From: Heterodera schachtii
Taxonomy: Eukaryota > Nematoda > Chromadorea > Rhabditida > Heteroderidae
DNA: 64,000 nucleotides
Reading direction: 5' to 3'
NCBI GenBank assembly: GCA_023374025.1
Contig: SIJG01000050.1
Span: forward strand, 57,819-121,818
Position numbers and translations under genes: made by a program. The notes under the pieces were generated by a model. That model searched no databases. It was not told the origin of the DNA and was given only the letters and a program-made list of their open reading frames with translations. How positions within the stretch are numbered: the first letter of the stretch is position 1; every line of letters begins with the position of its first letter. Below, one piece after another: positions 22,226 to 33,965 of the stretch.

Positions 22226-24641
22226 CATAAAGTTTGAAAATGCCGTTTAATAAACATTCGAAAAGTTTTGAATGTATGTTTTGAAATTTTGCACTTAAAA
22301 ATTTTAAAAATTTAAAGCAAAAATAATGTTTACTATTATGAATTTTAAGATTAAACAAAATATTTTATAAAATTTTAATACCAAAAAATAATAATCTACT
22401 TCTCGTTTTTAAAACAAAAATAAAATAGAAAATTCCTTTTATAAAAGTGGGTTTGAGTTGGAAGAAGAAGAAGCCTCAATCCGAGAGGAAGAAGATTAAT
22501 GGATCAAGCGAGGCACCAATTTATCCTATTTAAATAGGTCAAATCAAAGAGTCGTTCTTATTTTCTCCAGCAAAAAAAAAATTAAAAGAAATTGTAAATT
22601 TATTTAATCATTAGGTCATCATTAATTTTCACTACCCTATTTGATTAAACGAAGGTTAGTTTAAATGAATTAGACCTCCTTGCCAGTATGCTTTTCCTTG
22701 ATTAAAAAATAAATGTCCGCATCTTCGGATGAGCAAAACATAGAATACATGCGACTCAACAAATCGCATTTTTTCGGTTCGGCTTCATGTGTCGAAGGTG
22801 AGCTCACGGTAATACTTTTTTTCGGTTCGGCTTCATGTGTCGAAGGTGAGCTCACGGTAATACTTTTTTTCGGTTCGAGTTCATGTGTCAAGAGTGAGCT
22901 CGTGGAACCATCATATTCATAGAGCAAGGGTGTACTCGCGGAACTATTTTAAAAATATATTTATACACCATATTAGTTCAAATAGAGCCCCTCCCCCTGT
23001 TAGTGCTTGCACGCCCTCTTAATTGGTTCGAAAAACTGGCAAAAATGCCGCGTTTCTGAGGCAAAATGGTAACACTGGCTAACTAGTAGCCTTTAATCAG
23101 GGAATTTCGATCGAAAATTTTCTAAATAATCACGACATCGGGTCTCAAAAAATCAGATTTTGTGGTCGAAAATCAGAACATTTTGTGAAATGCTTCAAAT
23201 CAGTTATTTTATTTCCAAATCAGGACATTTTCATTTTATCAGATTTGGACCCTCCAAATCAAGGACAAATCTGTGATAAATCAGGACAAATGGGAAGCCC
23301 TGGCTTTAATAGAAAAATTCCCAATGATAGAAATAGAGAGAGAGAATCCAACCCTTAATCAGTACGAAATTTTCTATGAAAATTCATTTACCCCCTAAGC
23401 AGAAGGGGTTGAACATTGAATTTTCCCCTCTATTATTGCCGCCCTCCCCCTTTGTGTTGGATGAATGATGTATTGTAAAAAATAATCCTTTAGAAGGTTC
23501 AAAAAATACCTTGCTTTTTCTTTGCCATTTCCGACAATCTTGCTCTTTAACCAACCCGTCACTGAACTTGGTTTCCCGCCGATTGCTGAAATTTTTCGAA
23601 ATTAAAATTAAAGCAAAGAATTATTAATTAAGAATATATTTATTTACTATATAGACCCCGGGGCTAAAATCCATTTTCGCTTTTATAAGTAAAATTAATT
23701 ATTATTATTATTTTTTCACCCTGTTTATCATTAGGATTGGGTGGCGTTGCTTGTGCCAACAATAGAAAGTTGAGAAAGGCACATAAAAAAGCAGGGTATA
23801 AAAATTTCATCTTTAAAGTTTAAATTATGATTATTTATTAAAACTTAATATTTGAGTAAGTATTGTGAACTTTGCAATAATTTTTAAACATATTTTAGTT
23901 GAATAAACTAAAAAAAAGAGTTTTAATATAATCAGTCAACCCTAAGATGCTGTCATTTAAAAAAAATTGAAATATTTAATTCCAGTTTTTTAAGATCTTT
24001 TTTTATTTTTGTTTAAAACGCAAAAATTTAAAAACATTTCTTTTCATAAACTCTGTACGTACTTATTGACGTTAATTATACAAGTAAACAGCTAAATTGA
24101 TACGCATTTTAAAAACGAAATGTTTTTTTTTTCAAATTCAATCATATAAACATCATTTTTTGTAAATTTTCATAATATAAAACGAAATGATAAATTCAAA
24201 TTTAATTTAAAAACACGACATAGGCTGTGCCAGGGGCCTAGGTCAACAAACCGATAGCAAAAATTATCCCAATTAATTAACTGAGTAAATCCTGTTTTGC
24301 CAATTGCAGAAAATCAAAAAATTTTAATAAAATAAGTATGTTTCAAAAATATAAATATTTCTGACAGATTTTTGGCAGAAAATTTTTGATTTTTGAAAAT
24401 AAGAAGTTTTTTAAGTCTATTTATGAATGCCATTTGGTATTAAAAAGATGAATTTTGCTTTTCAGTCCAAGGGACGGTGTTCCGAGAAAAAATTAAGAAA
24501 ATTCTGACCCCATTGCCGAGTTTAGGCTTAAATTTTATTCAAAGGCCAAATTTCATGCCCAAACATAATGTAAATATTTACAAAAAATAAATATAAATTA
24601 TTTATTTATTTTAAAAATAAATTTTCCTTTTTTTTTGTACC

Positions 24642-26953
24642 ATGAATTTCTTATTCTGCCTGATGAATGTTTATTCTTTGCTCAACACTGTGCTATTAAT
24701 CGGTGCAACGCCAATTAACGATAATCAGCGTATGTTTCATTTTTAATTTTTCGAAATTCATTCACAAATTGCCATTTAGGGGATCCAAAGAACACAGCTC
24801 TCGACCAATGTTCAAGGCAATTATTAAATTTAAAAAAAGAAAGAAAGAAAAATGTTTCTGAGTTCCTGATCACAAAATTTCCATTTAGGTCATATTTTTT
24901 GGGTTTTACAAGGGAATTTGCCATTATTTGCTTATTTACCTTCTGTCAATTGTTTTAGTAATTATTTTTTTTTGAAATTGCAAACAATTGTTAATATTTT
25001 TGTCTAAAATTTCAAAATAATTTGAAACAGTTCATCGTCAATTGGCACACCAAAATCAAACAAATTGAAAGATCGGATTTGGCAATTACTGAACAGTGGC
25101 AAGGGGGCGGATGTGTACTTTTTGGTCAAGGAGGAAGAACATGAAAAAGAGGCATGGTTAAGCTTAAAAGTTTACTGTAGTTAGATAATTCAAATTCGCC
25201 AAAATTTACGGTGTTTTTTCGCCAAAAAATGATGCGTTACAATAAAAAATATTTTTGAAAATTTTCAATAGACAATTAAAATAATCTCCCAAAAACTCGA
25301 GACTCAAACCGAGACTTGGGCCCGAGATTCGAGAAAACGAGACATCATAAGCCGAATAGACTCGGTCTTGAGTCGATCGGAAATCGGAAATACAAATAAT
25401 CTCCGATATTTTAAGCAGCTTTTCCGGGCACATAAGTTGATACTTTCGACGGCTTCCGAGGTTTTCAAGACAATGTTCAATGGTGATCAGACGAACACTC
25501 CAATGACTGCTGGAAGCGGTGAGCCCTTCAACAAATGTATCAAAAATTGTCCCGGAATTCGGTAGCTCAGTGGAGAGCCGCCCACGGAAAGAGTGCACGA
25601 GTGGGATCCATTCCCACCCGAGGCCGCCTTTTTAATATAGATTAAAAATTATTTTTAAGGCCAGTTTTTATATGAAATTGTTAATTTTTTAGTCTTTTTT
25701 GGAAAATTTTCATTTTAATCCATAGGTTGGCTATTTTTTTGTTGAAAATTAAAAATTCCTGTTAAAAAGCCATTTAGCCATTGTTTTGATTTTTAGTCAA
25801 TAACAATTTTGGTATTTTTTGTCATTTAGTCCTTATTTGGGTCCATCTTTGGCAATTTTTCAGATTTAGTGAATATTTTGTCTATTTTTTGGATTTTGAA
25901 AATTTAGATAAAAACAACCCAATTGTGGTAACGGATGTCGATATTTTTGCATTCAACACAATGTTACGCTACATTTACACGGATGATTTGGATGAATTGT
26001 ATTTGCCAAATTGGTTCTCGGTCTTTATTACGGTTGGCGCGCCAATTTAATTGCAATTTTCAATATTGTGAAAAAAAAATAATTAATAATTTTGAGAAAA
26101 TTCAGCCAAAAAATATAAAGTGCTCGACTTGGATCTCCGATGCCTGCACCAAATTGACAAAACAGCGATGAAAATTTTCCAAACAGTTCCCTTTTTGTCA
26201 ATTAATCAAGAATGTTGTGCGAATTGTTCGATCGTGATCAGCTGGTGATCAATGGAGAAATTGAAATTTGGAAAGCAGTAAAAAATATGGGGAATTATTT
26301 TGGCCAAAGAGGCCAATTTCTAATAGCCTTTTTGTTAATTAATTAGTTTTTTAAATTTTAATAGGCACTACGTTGGGCGGACAATCAGTGCCATAAAAAT
26401 GGCAAAGAAATTACGGGAGCAAATCGTCGGGAAATGCTTGGCCCGGCACTGTTCAAAATCCGTTTTCCGACTATCCCTCATGAAGATTTTTCAAGAAACA
26501 TTGGTATGCCAAAATTTAAGGGTCCAATTCAGTTGGTTATTTTTCAATGGACAATTTCAAACATTTGATAAATCGATAAAATAGGCAAATTTTTAAATGA
26601 AATGGAAAAACTCTGGAAATTTGGCAAGTATATAAACAGATCTTTTTTTAAAATTGTATTTTTTTGAAATAATTAGAATTGCAGATTTTCCGGAATTTTC
26701 ATTTAAAAATCATTTAATTCTGGCCCCAAAGGCTTCGGTAAACCAGAATAAGGACAAACCATTTGTTGCTTAATCGAAATTTGAAATTGAAATTTCACAA
26801 ATATTTGGCATTCCTTCTGTTTTTTTAAATTCAGTTCCAACCGCCGTGTTGACAGAGGACGAGCTGATCAATGTTTTTAAATATCATTCGCTTCCGCGCG
26901 AAAATGTGCCAATTTTTCCCACAAAATTGCGTCAAAGCAGCTGCAAAGCCTAA
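24642..26953 (+). pseudogene. Type-B gene: signal peptide, BTB, BACK, short C-terminus; one-base deletion in BACK
   Basis: Exons: 24642-24729 (leader MNFLFCLMNVYSLLNTVLLIGA), 24780-24816, 25031-25151, 25416-25536, 25908 to about 26030, 26106-26277, 26365-26503, 26835-26953. This is the most complete type-B copy. BTB: GADVYFLVKEEEHEKE, QLFRAHKLILSTASEVF, DKNNPIVVTDVDIFAF. BACK: LDLDLRCLHQIDKTAMKIFQ and ALRWADNQCHKNGKEITG. C-terminus: VPTAVLTEDELINVF ... SSCKA, stop at 26951. Exons 2 and 3 must use GC donors (24817, 25152) to keep phase, as in the paralog at 11500-13210. The exon at 26106 is 172 rather than 173 nt: aagaatgttgtgcg has lost a t compared with the mirror copy, breaking the frame. 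From 25771 on the gene lies in the right arm of the inverted repeat. Confidence 0.7.
25555..25632 (+). tRNA. tRNA-like sequence, probably a tRNA pseudogene or tRNA-derived SINE head
   Basis: The sequence ttcggtagctcagtggagag is like a tRNA D-arm with an A box: the stem gctc/gagc can form. Further on, gtgggatccattcccac makes a five-base T-stem with a seven-base loop, although the loop is not the usual TTCRANY. A five-base part of an acceptor stem (ttcgg with ccgag) is possible, and a T run follows at 25630. The anticodon arm pairs poorly and position 33 is not T, so it is probably not functional. It lies in an intron of the type-B gene. Confidence 0.35.
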
Positions 26954-28130
26954 CTTTAGTGATCGAAGTCACTTTAGACGATGATGAGTGATCGATGGGA
27001 CGAGAATTATTTGTCTTCAGAAAATTGCATTTTTTCGGCCGTAAATTTGGGGCTCTATTTTGGAAAATACCATATTTAAAACATGTTTTTAAACAAACTA
27101 TTTAAATCAATGCATAAAATTTAAAAGACCAAAAGAATTATTATTTTTTTGCATTTGATATTTCTCAAAATTTAATGCTTAATCCTAAAAATTTAATGCT
27201 TAATATTAGAGTTGTACGGGACCGGGACTGGTACTGAAAAAAACGCACAATTGAGTACCTAGGTCCCGGTTTTGACCGGGACCGGGAGAAGTCCCGGGTT
27301 TTCAACCCGAAAAGTCCCGGTCCCGGTTTTTATCAAAATTCCCGGTCCCCCTACAACTCTACTTATATATAGGGTTTTGAGTATATATATATATATTCGA
27401 TTCCGAATTGAATCCCTTGTCCTGTCTCTATCTGTAAGATATTGTATCAATGATATATTTTTTTTGTCCCTGACATATTTTTTGTGAGCCATCAGTTGGC
27501 TAACAAATTTTTGCGCAAATTTGGGCACCGCCACAATCTTTGGACCTCAACGTTAATCCAAATCAGTAATGAGATACCTAATTTTTAAAATCAAAATTCT
27601 TGAACTATAAAATAAATAAATAAATTTGCTGTATTTTTATCTCTGACACATTTTTGGCGAGCCATCAGTTGACTAATATATATTTTTGTTGACTATATTT
27701 GTGCTTATGTACTACAATCTCTGCTGTAAAATGTGATGAAAGCTTTTTCCGCCCATTATTTTTTCCATTTAATTTATTCAATTTGTCATAGTTTTTCCAT
27801 TGGAGTCCGTTCAGCTATTTGATCATTTTTGAACCAAAAACCTTTATTTGTGTGTGATTTATTGGAAAATTAATAATAAAAAACTAAATTTAAATATTCT
27901 TTTGTAAATGAATAATTTTCTTAATTTAATTGCCTTCTTTTTGATCACCTCAAAAGCATCGGCTGCCGCCGTTGGGAGGTAATTAATTAATTCATTAATT
28001 AAATGGATAATTATTAAAAAATATTTTACATATTTAGCCATTTGTCATCCAACAGTCCCTGGGCCAAGTGTAATGTGCAAAATGGACGAATTTTCATGGA
28101 AAACCATTGCAAAAGATAATAAAATTAATA
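25771..28130 (-). repeat. Right arm of the 2.35 kb inverted repeat
   Basis: Mirror of 14229-16570. This arm is continuous with the full-length gene at 27908-29242 on its outer side and with the full BTB exon set on its inner side. It is therefore likely the original locus; the left arm, which interrupts a type-A stump, looks like the derived copy. The arms contain the 91- and 61-codon ORFs that occur identically at both sites. Confidence 0.93.
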
Positions 28131-29242
28131 AATTTATTTGAATCTTCTGTAAATTTCTAGGCTTCTTCTCTGCTACCAAAGCAATTTAATTACGGCAAAT
28201 TCAAAGATCGGACGTCGTTTTGTGATCAAAAAATCGGACAGTTGGCAACGAGATTTCACGGAATGTGCCGAAGTGATGAAAGGTAATGTTTGGCACGGAT
28301 TGATCATTACCCAAGACGATTACGGCACATTCCGGATTGCGTGGAGGTGAGAAAAAATTTGAAATAAGAATTTTTCAATTAATATGGTACCGAATTTTAA
28401 GTCCTATAACAACAGAAATTTGCAAAATTTAGAGAAAAATGACAAAATGAGACTTTTAATGGGAAATTATAGAACGAATATAAATTTGTTTAAAATTATA
28501 TTTGATAAATAATCAATGATCAAAATGAAATGTAATTAATTTGATAATTTTTTTATTTTTTGATTGACAAAAAAAATTTTTTATTTTTTAAATTTGGGTG
28601 TCATAATAAAAGTGCTATTATCCATTTAATTTTCATACTTCAAATAAATAATTCAAAATATCTTTTGGCATTTTTAGCAATGGCATTGATCAATTTTTGG
28701 ACATTGAGCTGATCAATGAAACGAAAAATCACACAGAAATCCTGCTCAAAAAATGTGAAGAAATATAAATTTTTACATATTTCATTTTATGTATTTATTT
28801 ATTCTTCAGTGCTTTCACCCAATTTAAATGAATTTCAAAATGCGTCCAATTTTGGTGCCTTTTTGGCCGATTACGATTGGATGGCACAGCTATTTTTTGC
28901 TGGAAAAAAGTTTTTTGCCTGCGCACAAAATGGCACGATGTTGTGCCAAACTAAGGCATGTAATTTTAAATCAAATGTAAAATAAATAAAGTATATTTTA
29001 AGTGCATTTTTGACCCAACGGCATGGAGGGAGCAGCAATTTGGCACAAAACTTATGAAAATTGCCTTTCCTGTGGCCAAAGTTTCCAAATTCGTGCTCCA
29101 CATTTGGGCAACACCTTATCGAATTGCTTGCATCAAATATGCAAAACCTATACAATTTCATGAAAAGGATCCTCCACCCAGTTATGAGCACCGGCGTTTT
29201 AATGGCTGCATGAAAGTGCCGACGACAAAATGCCATGAGTAA
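27908..29242 (+). CDS. Unrecognised secreted cysteine-containing protein
   Basis: Exons: 27908-27978 (leader MNNFLNLIAFFLITSKASA), 28038 to about 28125, 28161-28346, 28678-28754, 28810-28955, 29003-29242. Phases agree from exon 3 to the TAA at 29240. Exon 2 reads SPWAKCNVQNGRIFMENHC, but its 3' end lies at the inverted-repeat edge and no good donor is seen. Exon 3 includes KIGRRFVIKKSDSWQRDF and DDYGTFRIAW; exon 5 has DYDWMAQLFFAGKKFFACAQ; the last exon has FVLHIWATPYRIACIKYAK. A GC donor at 28956 is needed to join exon 5 to CIFDPTAWREQQFG. I do not recognise the family. Several cysteines and a leader suggest an extracellular protein. The exons at 29570-32040 may continue this gene. Confidence 0.55.
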
Positions 29243-29569
29243 TGTGCATAAAATATAAATTTTGCTAAATTAATAATAATAAAAGTTTTTTTTTGTGGAA
29301 AATATTAATATTAGTTGCTTAATTTTTTGCTTTTTTTTCCATATTTTTGAAATATGTATTATAGAATTTTCATCAAATTCACTATTAAATTTAGACCCTC
29401 ACTATTCCATATGCCGAAAAAATTTTTCAAAATAAAGAGTTCGCTAATATTTTATAAAAATTCATACCCGGTTTTGTTTGCCATTTGCCAAAATCGTTCA
29501 TTTTAACCCCCTTTCCTTATATTCAAAGCCTTCAATTAATAATTAATTAATTATTCAATTAATTTTCAG

Positions 29570-32040
29570 ACATGAACAGCTAATTGTTTGCTATAATAGC
29601 TCAAAAGAATTGCTCGGAAACAATTCAATTGTTGAAATGTGCCGAAAACATTTTGGAGAAATTGCTGGTGCCAATTATGCCGGATTCATTGTCAAAATAT
29701 GTGTCCACCGTCAACAAAACGCAATCATCCTTAATTCAACCATAAACTTTTCGTTTTCAAACAAAACGTAAAAATTTATTAAATTTATTAGAATTATAAA
29801 ATTAATTAATTTAAGTTTCAATCGGATGCACACTTTGCCATTTTCATTGGAAAAAATTTTCGATTTGGAAAAAACACTTACCATTTTCGTTATCGAATTT
29901 GGTGAAGACGAACAACAGAGTGCAATTAGAGAAAAATCCGATGTTCAAAAAATGAATGAAAAGGTGAAAATACACTTATATCTAATTAATTATGGCTTGG
30001 TATGCCTAATTAGCGAGGGGTGGAGCCCAAATTAGAGGCATAGAGAGAGAGAGAGAAGGAGAGAGAGAGTGACGGTGAGAATTTATACGATTCATAGAGG
30101 ACAGACAGTTAGAAACCGACGAAGATAGCTTACCAAACTCGCTATGAGTTTCCTTCATAATTATGCATGGAATTACCTTAAATACTATGATATTATTCAT
30201 TAGTTTCCAAATAGATGTCCCTAATTGATTAATTCATTAAGAATGATGGCGTTGGCACAGTGTTCAATGACATCGCACCGCAGATGATCAATGGCACCAT
30301 GGCAAAACTGCTTCATTTTGTGCCACCATCATCACATTACAAAATGCCCGTGTTTTTCCAAATTGAAGACCCCGAATTTTCGAAACTGATCACGTCAGAT
30401 CATTGGCTTAGACCAAGCGAAAATGATCCAAAATGTGGAGTATGTAAAAATAAATTACCGTTTTTCTAAAAATATACGCCCTGGGGCTTCCATTTTGTAA
30501 CACCCCCCCCTCCCCCCTCAAACGGTGACATTCTATGAATCCTAAGGGCATAGCGTTAGACGCCCAATTTATGGGGGCGGGGTAACTAAAAAAAGGATTC
30601 AGATGCTTTTTCTTTTAATCTGAAAAAATTAGGGAGGTTAAAGAAACAGAGGAAGCGGTGAGGAATAGACACCACCAAGGAAAAATTTTTAAAAAAAGTA
30701 CATTTTTTAAAGTTTTAGCCATTCCTAAAAGGGGGGGGGTATTGCTGCCATAATTACCCCCCTAGGCTATGCCCCTGGCTTCTATTTCGGTAATACGAAA
30801 TTTTTCGTTTTGCTTTTTAAGGGAAGAGCGAACGGTGTGATACGTATGGCAAAGATTGCTACAGGGTAAAAGGACTTTTGAAAAAATTGGAGGCACTGAT
30901 CGGTTGCAAACGGCAGAAAAGGGCCTCCTCCAATGATCAGGTAGGGTTTTTGATTTTTTAGAAAAATTTTTTAAAGGCAAATTTATTTAATTCCCGCAAA
31001 TGCTGTGTCAAGCGTATGGCTAAACCCTAAGGCGGGGACCCTTTTTTTGTGTTCTTCAACATACCGAAAAATTTTGAACACCCATTAAGTTCATAAAATT
31101 TATCATTTTTCAAAAAAAAAGAAATGCGAATTTTTGAAAAAATTTTCAAAAATGGGAAAATTTTAAACAATTTTTATTACTAATTAGGTCCATTCCAACA
31201 CCGTAACCTTACAGTAACTATTGCATTTAAAGATGAAGCCTTTGGCTAATGAGGGCTTTGATTGTTACAAGTCAAAGCCAAGCGAAACTTTGCTGTGTGA
31301 TTGTGATATTGTGTGCGACAAAAATGAACTTCAGCAACGCTTAGATGAGAGAAAAGAAAGTTGGTTTTTCAAAAAGCAGAATCTAACTTTTTTTTTGAAA
31401 ATTGTTACTTACTAGGGCTGGGAAATTTAAGTAAATACCTAAAATTTTTGCGTACTTAATCTATTTCAGGATTTTTGTACCGATTTAATAATTATTTTGT
31501 TTTTTATAACCATTTAAATACCTATTTCGCCATTTTTCTTACCTAAATTTTCCAGCCCTATTACTTACTATATGAAAATTGAGACTGAATTTTTTTTAAT
31601 TCGAGGTCAGAGCAGGACTTGGAAATCTGACCCGGGATATGATTACCGGTACCAGAATCATCATGAAACTAAGCCTGGATCAGTATCAGGATTTGGGATC
31701 TGGGGCGGGGATAAGACAAATTGTGCCGTGATATTGAACATTTGGTCTTTCCTCGTTTGGGAATCGGGCTCGGGATAGATTACTTGTGTCGGGATTTTGA
31801 ACACAAAGTCCAGGATCAGGATTTCGAAATATTACAGGAATATGTTGTTTTCCGGATTAAATTCCCGGTTTTACCGAGATCCTGAACCCAAGTCTGGGCC
31901 AATATCGCGCGAAAATCGCGACAGAAGTGCCTGATCCTGTCCGGTCTCGAATGGTTAATTGTTTATTTAAAATTTGACTTTTTTTAGGATGTGGCATTGG
32001 AGCTGACGAAATTGTTGTCGTTCCATTGTCATGAATTGGA
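29570..32040 (+). CDS. Exon series of an unrecognised cysteine-containing protein
   Basis: Exons consistent in phase: 29570-29767 (HEQLIVCYNSSKELLGNN, EMCRKHFGEIAG), 29816-29963 (FNRMHTLPFSLEKIFDLE), 30242-30439 (FNDIAPQMINGTMAKLLHFV, ending DPKCG before GTATGT), 30827-30940 (SERCDTYGKDCYRVKGLLKK), 31233 to about 31355 (EGFDCYKSKPSETLLCDCD, VCDKNE) and probably one from 31989 (DVALELTKLLSFHCHELD). The first exon starts in phase 2 and has no leader, so it must be joined to upstream exons. The simplest candidate is the 27908 gene, through a GC donor near 29190, but that would bypass that gene's apparent stop. Cysteine spacing in the later exons (CDTYGKDC, CDCDIVC) suggests a disulphide-rich extracellular region. 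Function unknown. Confidence 0.5.
30475..30800. repeat. Intronic insertion-like stretch with poly-C and poly-G ends
   Basis: Between two exons, a block runs from ccctggggcttcc with a c-rich run (near 30505) to a g-run at 30731 and ccccctaggctatgcccctgg. The ends are partly complementary, so it may be an old inverted-repeat element. No coding frame. Confidence 0.35.
31413..31560. mobile_element. hAT-type MITE (148 bp) with 8 bp target duplication
   Basis: It begins TAGGGCTGGGAAATTTA and ends TAAATTTTCCAGCCCTA, nearly perfect inverted termini. TTACTTAC flanks both sides (31405-31412 and 31561-31568). The termini match the family at 4833-5410 in their first eight bases, so the same transposase probably moved both. 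It encodes nothing. Confidence 0.85.
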
Positions 32041-32279
32041 CGATGTTTTTACATTTTTTTCATTTTTTATTCTTTCTTTTTTTACCTTTATGCGTTTTTT
32101 TTGTCAGGGTTTGCTTTGCATTTTTTAAACTATCCAAAAAATTTCGTGCCGATTTTCTTGAAATTTGTTGGCATTCAATGCGATTCCAATCCCGATTAAT
32201 AATTAAGCGGTTGTAGATTGTTGCCAATACACTTTTGCAATTGCTTGAAAATTTCCAGCGAATTAAAATTTTAAACATT

Positions 32280-33740
32280 TATTTTTAATTTAACAAAATT
32301 TAAATTCCTCCATTGTGAGTAGAACAGAATAAAATAAATTATTATTGGATTTTGCATGTTATTTGTCAATGATAAATAAAATTTATTAATTTTATTTGAA
32401 AAACTTCAAAAAAATAATAAGGGTGGGAGGTTCGAGGTACCGATAGGCGCTACTGTGAAAATTTTTGAAAATTAGCTCCTTTTTAAGTGGATTTTTCTCA
32501 AAAAAATACGAAAAATTATATTAAATTTTAAAATTTTTAGTAAAAATGAATTTTATGCCATATTAATTTTAAAATTTATTATTTTAATTTTACGAAATTA
32601 AAACAAATTTTCGTCAATACTGCAAAATTAGAATATTTTTGATAAATCAGGACAGATGGAAGGAAGACCTGCTGACCTTGATTAAAAAACATTATATGTT
32701 TCACATTCGCTTGATAAAAATAACAACACAAACTGTAAACCATAATTAGTGGTCCAAAAATAATTTTAAAAAAAATATGCAATTATTAGTTCTGCAATTT
32801 TATAAATACCAATATTATTTGTCTGGATTCTAAATGCTTTAAATAATAGGAAAAATGTAACAAAAGGTGGAATTTTCTATACTCACAATTTCGTGCATAT
32901 ATATATATATTCATTCCATTTCTTATTATATATTTTCAGGGTTTGCATTAATGTTTAGACATTCTTATTAAAATACAACAACAAAAAAAGGATTGTATAG
33001 TAATTAGATGTGTATAATTAGGACAAAAACCTCGCGTCATTAGTGGTATAAAGAGATTAAATTAAAATCTCATTATGTGTAATTTGAGAAGGCATTTATC
33101 AGGACAAAAAAAATTTATATATTTGGCGCATTAGATATAGAAAAATTTGAAAATTCATGTAACAAATAATCTTTTGGATTTTTTAACTTTTGAATATAAC
33201 TCAATTTTGAAAATATTGTAATCCCAATTTTCTCAATTTTTTTTGACAATTTAGCTAAACATGCAATTTTTTCTCGTCTGAAGTGACTCCGATCACTAAA
33301 GTTACGGTGTCCGCCTCTTTGTCGTACAGTCCATTGCTTGGACACTTTTTGGGTAAAAAAGTTTCTGCTTTATATTGTTCTTCAGCTCCCCATTTAATGA
33401 TAGAATGGAAAAAGTGACCAAAAATTTGTCGTCGTGCCCAATTTGCCCTTAATTAGTCTTGGTGTGAATTGTTTTATATTATTAATCGCGGGCGTTTATT
33501 GACGCTAATGCCGGTCCGGAAAATTAATGGGCAAATGCTACAAATTCGCTGAATATAAACTTTCGGATTTTTTAAAAAATTTTCATTCTTTGGCATGGGT
33601 GTTTTTCGCAAATTTTTTTTGTCAGAAATTCCGGTGAAAACAGCCAAATATGAAAAAAAATATCGAATGGAAAAATATGGAAATAAAAACGCATACATTA
33701 TGGCCGAGGAAGAGTCATTTCAGTACAAAAAATAGGTTTT
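32280..33740. other. No gene seen
   Basis: AT-rich. A diverged copy of the GC-rich core lies near 32425-32455 (ggtaccgataggcgctac). A TA run is near 32898. Around 33275-33345 a short stretch (ctcgtctgaagtgactccgatcactaaagt) resembles sequence just beyond the stop of the type-B genes (15380-15410), suggesting another eroded 3' end of such a gene. Confidence 0.35.
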
Positions 33741-33744
33741 AATA

Positions 33745-33965
33745 AATAATAGAGCTGAGCGGGACCGGTACTGGTACTGAAAAACACGGACAACTGAGTA
33801 GCGAAGTCCCGGTTTTGACCGGGGCCGGGAAGTCCCGAGTTTTTTCCGGTTTTCCCATCCAAAAATTCCCGGGTTTTTCCCGGTTTTCCCATCCAAAAAG
33901 TCCCGGGTTTTCAACCCGAAAAGTCCCGGTCCCGGTTTTGCCCAAAATTCCCGGTCCCGTACTAC
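33745..33965. mobile_element. Expanded member of the cccggtcccgg inverted-repeat family
   Basis: It starts agagctgagcgggaccggta and ends cccggtcccgtactacgt, with internal tandem units of cccgggtttttcccggtttt. It is related to 15000-15160. AATAAATA occurs on both sides (just before 33745 and just after 33965) and could be the target duplication, although the site is low in complexity. Overlapping ORFs here are repeat artefacts. Confidence 0.55.

Larger units (their letters stand above)
19413..23810 (-). pseudogene. Type-A gene: signal peptide, ST-P repeats, BTB and BACK (frameshifted in BACK)
   Basis: Minus-strand exons: 23720-23810 (leader MKFLYPAFLCAFLNFLLLAQA), 23510-23585, 22676-22943, 21829-21922, 21663-21785, 21504-21613, about 21130-21285, 20752-20890, about 20107-20451, 19413-19545. 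All donors are GT and the phases match the gene at 2274. Three repeats carry THEAEPKKSITVSSPS before the BTB start (CSSEDADIYFLIKEKHTGKE). The BTB core is FVVTDISIQTFQIMLRFIYT. In the first BACK exon there are two single-base insertions relative to 4332-4484 (near 21245 and 21200), giving an early stop. The C-terminal exons read STGVLTNAEVISVF, GRCWIRSG and a new segment MESQLFNKIETFYWGQ ... YDLRLHQ. Further exons to the left were not found. It is head to head with the type-B gene at 24642. If the two indels are assembly errors, the gene would be the most complete type-A copy. Confidence 0.7.

Noticed and set aside
33698..33945. Three overlapping minus-strand ORFs rich in KTGK and PGF words
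   Set aside because: They are translations of the cccgggtttttcccgg array in three frames.
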